From: Psychrobacter urativorans
GTDB taxonomy: Bacteria > Pseudomonadota > Gammaproteobacteria > Pseudomonadales > Moraxellaceae
Reading direction: 5' to 3'
DNA: 64,000 nt
NCBI RefSeq assembly: GCF_001298525.1
Contig: NZ_CP012678.1
Span: forward strand, 1,674,001 to 1,738,000
A program made the position numbers and the translations under genes. This document shows, in pieces, positions 59,356 to 64,000 of this stretch. The notes below the pieces were generated by a model. That model worked only from the letters and a program-made list of their open reading frames with translations, was not told the origin of the DNA and ran no database searches. The first letter of the stretch is position 1. Every line of letters begins with the position of its first letter.

Positions 59356-62300
59356 ATGGAACAAGCCTTTATGATGACCATCGCCGGACAACCGTTTCTT
59401 ACCGATTTTCAGACGCAGCAACTCATCAGTCAGTTTCAGCAAAAAACCGCGCTAAATGTCAGCCAAATTCATACCCAGCAAGTGTATGTGTTATCACGTG
59501 AACTCGAAGGTGATGAGCATAAAAAGGCACTCGACTTGTTTGCTGTCGACCCATCTATAACGCTTGCGCCAGCAGAGTCTAATCAGCTGCAAGTCATCGT
59601 CGGTCCACGTTTTGGTACGATTTCGCCATGGGCAAGTAAAGCGACCGATATTTTTAATAACTGTGAAATTACGATTAAGCGTGTTGAACGCGTGATTGTT
59701 TATACATTGACGATTGATGGTGAAGCAGGCGAAAAACTGCCAGTGGACGCTGAGCAATTATTGTTTGACCGTATGACCCAAAGCTTGGTCTATGACTTAA
59801 ATGATGTGAATAAATTATTTGACGATGAGCAGCCAGCATCATTGAATCATATTGATGTCATTGGACAAGGTCAATCAGCGCTTGAGTCTGCCAATAAAGA
59901 ATTTGGTTTTGCGTTATCGAGTGAAGACATTGATTATTTAATGAATGCTTATGTCAATGAGCTAAAGCGTAACCCAACCGACGTTGAACTGATGATGTTT
60001 GCACAAGCAAACTCTGAGCATTGCCGTCATAAGATTTTCAACGCTGAATGGACAGTTGATGGTGCAGTACAGCCAAAATCCTTGTTCCAAATGATTAAAA
60101 ATACCTATAAAGCCAATCCACAAGGGATTTTGTCGGCTTATAAAGACAACGCGGCAGTGATGGCAGGTTCTGAAGGCTGGCGCTTTTATCCTGTTCCTAC
60201 TGATGCTACGGATGCCAATTCGGCACACCCTTACAGTTTTCATCAAGAAGAAATCGATATCTTAATGAAAGTCGAAACCCATAATCATCCAACCGCTATC
60301 GCTCCTTATGCTGGCGCGGCAACGGGTGCAGGTGGTGAAATTCGTGATGAAGGCGCAACCGGTCGTGGCGGTAAACCAAAAGCAGGTCTAACAGGTTTCC
60401 ACGTATCACATTTGCATATTCCTGAGCTTGCTGAAAAATGGGAGCAGTCAGGTAATGTAAGCACACAGGATTATGGTACGCCTGATCGTATGGCAACCAG
60501 TCTTGAAATTATGACGGAAGCGCCACTCGGTTCAGCCAACTTCTCTAACGAGTTTGGTCGTCCAAATTTATGCGGTTATTTCCGTAGCTTCCAGTTGGAT
60601 ACCTCAGCAGCAAAAGATGGCAGTCAAATGCGCGGCTATCATAAGCCAATTATGCTTGCTGGTGGTTACGGTAATATCAAACGTAACTTGATTGAAAAAA
60701 ATGCCATTCAACAAGGCGATTTGCTTATCGTCCTTGGTGGTCCAGCCATGCAAATCGGTCTAGGTGGCGGTGCAGCATCATCTGTCGATAGTGGTTCACT
60801 CGATGAAGGCTTAGACTTTGCATCCGTTCAGCGTGATAACGCTGAGATGGAGCGTCGCTGTCAAGAAGTGATGGATCGCTGCTGGGCATTGGCTGGTAAT
60901 GATGTTGATGCTAGTAATAATGGTAAAGATGGCAACCCAATTGTGTCGCTACATGATGTCGGTGCAGGTGGTCTATCGAATGCCATGCCAGAATTGGTTA
61001 ATGATCATGAAATGGGCGCAATACTAAATCTACGTAAAATTCCATCGTTAGAAGCCGGCATGTCACCAATGGCGATTTGGTCTAATGAAGCACAAGAGCG
61101 TTATGTCTTGGCAATTCGTCCAGAAAGCGAAGCGCAGTTCGATGCTATTTGTGCCCGTGAGCGCTGCCCGTATGCCATATTAGGCACAGCAACTGAAGTA
61201 CGTCAGCTAGTCGTTAATGACGAATTGCTCCCTGAGCAGCCAGTTGATATGCCGATGCAAGTATTGCTTGGTGGTACGCCACAGATGAAGCGTAGCTTTG
61301 AGCGTCAAGAGACTAGCTTGCCAGCATTAGAGCTAAGCGAAGTCAATCTAGCTGAATCAATTAAAGACGTATTACGTCATCCAACTGTCGCTAGCAAATC
61401 ATTCTTGATTAGCATTGGTGACCGCTCTATCACGGGTATGGTTGTACGCGATCAGTATGTTGGTCGCTATCAAGTACCGGTATCAGATTGTGCGGTAACG
61501 GCATCAGGATTAATCGCGCTAGATGGTCAGCTGATGAGCGGTGAAGCGATGAGTGTTGGCGAACGTACACCAGTTGCCCTGATTAGTCCAAAAGCCTCTG
61601 CACGTTTGGCAGTTGGTGAAGCAATCACCAATATCGCAGGCGCACGCATTACTAAGCTATCTGATATCACCATGTCAGCAAACTGGATGGCAGCGTGTGG
61701 CGATGATGCCGAAGATGCGGCATTGTTTGATGCGGTCTATACTGTTGGTGAAGAGCTATGTCCAGCACTTGGTATCGCTATTCCAGTCGGTAAAGATTCG
61801 CTATCAATGCGCGCCAATTGGACAGACAGTAATGAAAAGGGCAGTACTGATAAATCAGTTGTGTCACCAATGAGTTTGGTCATTACTGCTTTTGCTCCTG
61901 TCGTTGATGTTGCAAAAACGCTAACGCCTGAGCTTATTAATGGTGATAGCGCCTTCTACCGTATTGACTTATCCAAAGGCAAATTGCGTCTAGGCGGCTC
62001 AATCCTCGCGCAAACGCTTAGCCAATTAGGTAATGACTGCCCAGATTTAGCACAGCCAAGCGACTTGGTCGATTTCTTTAACTTTATCCAAGCGGGTAAT
62101 GAGCAAGAAGTTATCAGTGCTTATCACGATATCGGTGATGGCGGATTACTTGCGACCATTGCTGAGATGCAATTTACCAGCCGTCAAGGTATCAAGCTGT
62201 CATTGACTGATGATAACTTATTGGGTCAATTGTTCAGTGAAGAGTTGGGTGCAGTTATCCAAGTATTACCAGAGAACGTCGCCGCTTTAATGCAATTGGC

Positions 62301-63369
62301 AGAAGAGTTTAATGTCAGCGAAATGCTTACCCTTGTCGGTCAAAGTATTGAAGAAGACAGCTTACTTATACAAACGCCAACGCTAAACGGTGATAAAACG
62401 CTTAGCTTTAGCCGTAGCGAGCTGCAGTGCGAGTGGAGTCAGGTCAGCTATCAAATCGCGCGCCGCCGTGATAACCCAGCTTGCGTTCAGCAAGAGTATG
62501 ACTTGATTAGCGATGCCAGCCATCAAGGGCTTATCGCTGCGCCAAACTTTGACCTCAATCAAAAGGTTGAAGAACCGTATTTAAACAGCCGTGAAAGCAA
62601 ACCAAGAGTCGCTATTTTGCGTGAGCAAGGCGTCAACGGTCAGACCGAAATGGCAGCAGGCTTTACTCAAGCAGGCTTTGAAGCGGTCGACGTGCACATG
62701 AGTGATTTACTCAGCGGTCGCATCAATCTACGTGACTTCGATGGTTTGGTCGCTTGTGGTGGCTTTAGTTACGGCGACGTATTGGGCGCAGGCTCTGGCT
62801 GGGCGAACTCTATCTTGTTCCATGATGAGTTGCGTATGCAGTTTGTACGCTTCTTTGCCCGTCCTGATACCTTCTCACTCGGTGTCTGTAACGGTTGTCA
62901 GATGATGGCGCAGCTAAAAGACCTTATCCCAGGCGCGGAAAACTTCCCACGCTTTATCGCTAATAAGTCAGCTCGCTTTGAAGCGCGTACGGTCAACGTA
63001 AAAGTTGAGCGTACCAAGTCTATCTTGTTTAAAGGTATGCAAGACAGTATCTTACCGATTGCGGTTGCTCATGGTGAAGGCTATGCCACGCTTAATGCTA
63101 CTGAAATCGACGGTATGGAAAAACATGGTCAACTTGCCATGCGCTTCGTCGACAGCCAAGGTCAGTCAACTGAGACTTATCCGCTCAATCCCAACGGTTC
63201 GGTCGGCGGTGTCACCGGTCTGTGTAGCACTGACGGTCGCGTCACCCTCATGATGCCGCACCCTGAGCGTACGCTACGTGCCTACAACCATAGCTGGAAA
63301 CCAGAAGCGTGGGATGAGGACGGCGCGTGGATGCGTATGTTCCGTAATGCGCGGGCTTGGGTAAGATAA
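59356..63369 (+). CDS. purL: Phosphoribosylformylglycinamidine synthase, single-chain (1337 aa)
   Basis: This large FGAM synthase converts FGAR plus glutamine to FGAM in purine synthesis. The N-terminal and two AIRS-like domains show KVETHNHPTAIAPYAGAATGAGGEIRDEGATGRGGKP. The C-terminal glutaminase (about residues 1080-1337) has the nucleophile in FSLGVCNGCQMMAQLKDL and His/Glu in MMPHPERTLRAY. The length is slightly over E. coli PurL (1295). Start signals are weak; an in-frame ATG lies five codons downstream. A UUCG-loop terminator follows. Confidence 0.97.
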   Translation: MEQAFMMTIAGQPFLTDFQTQQLISQFQQKTALNVSQIHTQQVYVLSRELEGDEHKKALDLFAVDPSITLAPAESNQLQVIVGPRFGTISPWASKATDIFNNCEITIKRVERVIVYTLTIDGEAGEKLPVDAEQLLFDRMTQSLVYDLNDVNKLFDDEQPASLNHIDVIGQGQSALESANKEFGFALSSEDIDYLMNAYVNELKRNPTDVELMMFAQANSEHCRHKIFNAEWTVDGAVQPKSLFQMIKNTYKANPQGILSAYKDNAAVMAGSEGWRFYPVPTDATDANSAHPYSFHQEEIDILMKVETHNHPTAIAPYAGAATGAGGEIRDEGATGRGGKPKAGLTGFHVSHLHIPELAEKWEQSGNVSTQDYGTPDRMATSLEIMTEAPLGSANFSNEFGRPNLCGYFRSFQLDTSAAKDGSQMRGYHKPIMLAGGYGNIKRNLIEKNAIQQGDLLIVLGGPAMQIGLGGGAASSVDSGSLDEGLDFASVQRDNAEMERRCQEVMDRCWALAGNDVDASNNGKDGNPIVSLHDVGAGGLSNAMPELVNDHEMGAILNLRKIPSLEAGMSPMAIWSNEAQERYVLAIRPESEAQFDAICARERCPYAILGTATEVRQLVVNDELLPEQPVDMPMQVLLGGTPQMKRSFERQETSLPALELSEVNLAESIKDVLRHPTVASKSFLISIGDRSITGMVVRDQYVGRYQVPVSDCAVTASGLIALDGQLMSGEAMSVGERTPVALISPKASARLAVGEAITNIAGARITKLSDITMSANWMAACGDDAEDAALFDAVYTVGEELCPALGIAIPVGKDSLSMRANWTDSNEKGSTDKSVVSPMSLVITAFAPVVDVAKTLTPELINGDSAFYRIDLSKGKLRLGGSILAQTLSQLGNDCPDLAQPSDLVDFFNFIQAGNEQEVISAYHDIGDGGLLATIAEMQFTSRQGIKLSLTDDNLLGQLFSEELGAVIQVLPENVAALMQLAEEFNVSEMLTLVGQSIEEDSLLIQTPTLNGDKTLSFSRSELQCEWSQVSYQIARRRDNPACVQQEYDLISDASHQGLIAAPNFDLNQKVEEPYLNSRESKPRVAILREQGVNGQTEMAAGFTQAGFEAVDVHMSDLLSGRINLRDFDGLVACGGFSYGDVLGAGSGWANSILFHDELRMQFVRFFARPDTFSLGVCNGCQMMAQLKDLIPGAENFPRFIANKSARFEARTVNVKVERTKSILFKGMQDSILPIAVAHGEGYATLNATEIDGMEKHGQLAMRFVDSQGQSTETYPLNPNGSVGGVTGLCSTDGRVTLMMPHPERTLRAYNHSWKPEAWDEDGAWMRMFRNARAWVR

Positions 63370-63404
63370 GTTTCGTTAAGATAATTTGAATTATTGTAGA
63401 TAAT

Positions 63405-63435
63405 AAAAAAGGTGGGCTTCGGCTCACCTTTTTTA
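63405..63435. terminator. Terminator of purL
   Basis: AAAAAAGGTGGGC and GCTCACCTTTTTT pair around a TTCG tetraloop; symmetric, so it also serves the convergent gene. Confidence 0.92.
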
Positions 63436-63458
63436 TGTTTGTGATTAATTGAAAGATC

Positions 63459-64000
63459 CTACAGTAATCTTAGCTTGGGCTTAGTGTTTTCACTGATTAA
63501 TTTGAACGTTATATCATCTAAAATTTGATAACCAAAATCAATATTCTCATAGAAGTTCCTACCTTCCTTTTCTAAAAGAACTTTAACGATCTTATTCAAT
63601 AGAATAGGTTTCTCACGTTCAATAGGTTCGGGTTCTGATTTATTATATCCTTGCTTGCTAAACTCTATACAATTAGAACGATAAAGCCAATCGGTTAATA
63701 ATCCATTGGTGTGTAAGTTATAATTCATAGCCGCAAGAGATACTTTCCAATATTTCTTATAGCTTATTAAGTTAGCTAGATTTAGATTATTTGGAGCCAT
63801 AGCAATAAATGCTTCTTTCGGCATCAAGAAGCTGGATGCAAACCTATCAGCTTCGTGCTCTTTGTCTTTCATATTCTCAAGTACATTTTTATCATCACTA
63901 TGGAGAACTAAGTGACCAAGCTCATGAGCAGCATCAAAACGCATTCTTTCTGCTGACTTGGCTGTATTCAAAAATACTATAGGTCGTCCATCATGATAAA
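63459..64000 (-). CDS. ImmA/IrrE family metallo-endopeptidase, 5' end beyond window
   Basis: A zinc metalloprotease of the COG2856/M78 type. RMRFDAAHELGHLVLHSD carries the HExxH motif (HELGH), and EHEADRFASSFLMPKEAF supplies the third ligand region. The frame stays open to the window edge (GRPIVFLNTAKSAERM is continuous), so the visible 180 residues are a C-terminal part. Proteins of this type usually have an N-terminal helix-turn-helix and cleave a partner repressor, often in mobile elements or toxin-antitoxin loci. Its AT-rich codon use differs from purL, suggesting transfer. Confidence 0.88.
   Translation of the reverse strand, partial: YHDGRPIVFLNTAKSAERMRFDAAHELGHLVLHSDDKNVLENMKDKEHEADRFASSFLMPKEAFIAMAPNNLNLANLISYKKYWKVSLAAMNYNLHTNGLLTDWLYRSNCIEFSKQGYNKSEPEPIEREKPILLNKIVKVLLEKEGRNFYENIDFGYQILDDITFKLISENTKPKLRLL

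Overview
This window looks like a chromosomal segment of a Psychrobacter-like member of the Moraxellaceae (Gammaproteobacteria). The reasons are a low-to-moderate GC content, housekeeping proteins that read like Psychrobacter/Acinetobacter homologues (for example a short AccA lacking the long N-terminal segment of the enterobacterial protein), and pseudomonad-type gene order (hemA divergent from a TPR gene-lolB-ispE-tRNA-Gln-prs-rplY-pth). The species assignment is inference. No insertion sequence, prophage or CRISPR array was seen. Nearly all of it is core genome; the extreme right edge enters what may be an accessory segment.

Layout. 0.3-4.4 kb: a DegP/DegQ-type periplasmic protease, then dapA, a very short BamC-like lipoprotein and purC. 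4.7-8.7 kb: a large autotransporter with seven passenger repeats, separated by a striking AT-rich inverted repeat from an unknown 77-residue gene. 9.2-14.4 kb: a 3-methyladenine glycosylase, a NIF3-like protein, two related lipoprotein/secreted proteins, a long non-coding gap, CsbD, YgfZ and PhnA. 14.4-24.9 kb: hemL, ppx, accA, tilS, proC-yggT, thiD, tRNA-Ser, tRNA-Arg and an RDD protein. 25-34.9 kb: panD, pth, rplY, prs, two identical tRNA-Gln, ispE, lolB, a TPR protein and hemA. 35.4-49.6 kb: a class V aminotransferase, a split YeeE/YedE sulfur transporter, an acyl-CoA synthetase divergent from fadH, small envelope proteins, lplA, an old yellow enzyme, a pirin and a YhiN-type flavoprotein. 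50-63.4 kb: acs, a FAD oxidoreductase, an acetate/succinyl CoA-transferase, pgsA, a lipoprotein, two tandem flavin-binding stress proteins and purL. An ImmA/IrrE metalloprotease gene runs off the right end.

The most exciting element is in the 908-base gap at 11553-12460. It holds an unannotated small RNA (about 12035-12310) with eight GGA motifs, most in hairpin loops, and a 13-bp-stem terminator. The architecture is that of CsrB/RsmY/RsmZ RNAs, which sequester the translational regulator CsrA/RsmA. About 60-70 bases upstream of its inferred start is a perfect palindrome containing TGTAAG-N6-CTTACA, the known GacA recognition box. The two signals were read independently and support each other.

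Metabolic themes: acetate and fatty-acid handling (acs, CoA-transferase, acyl-CoA synthetase, fadH, accA), tetrapyrrole synthesis from glutamyl-tRNA (hemA and hemL, not adjacent), purines (purC, purL, prs) and envelope biogenesis (degP-type protease, lolB, BamC-like, pgsA). Coordinates of starts were adjusted by ribosome-binding sites where the longest frame began too early.
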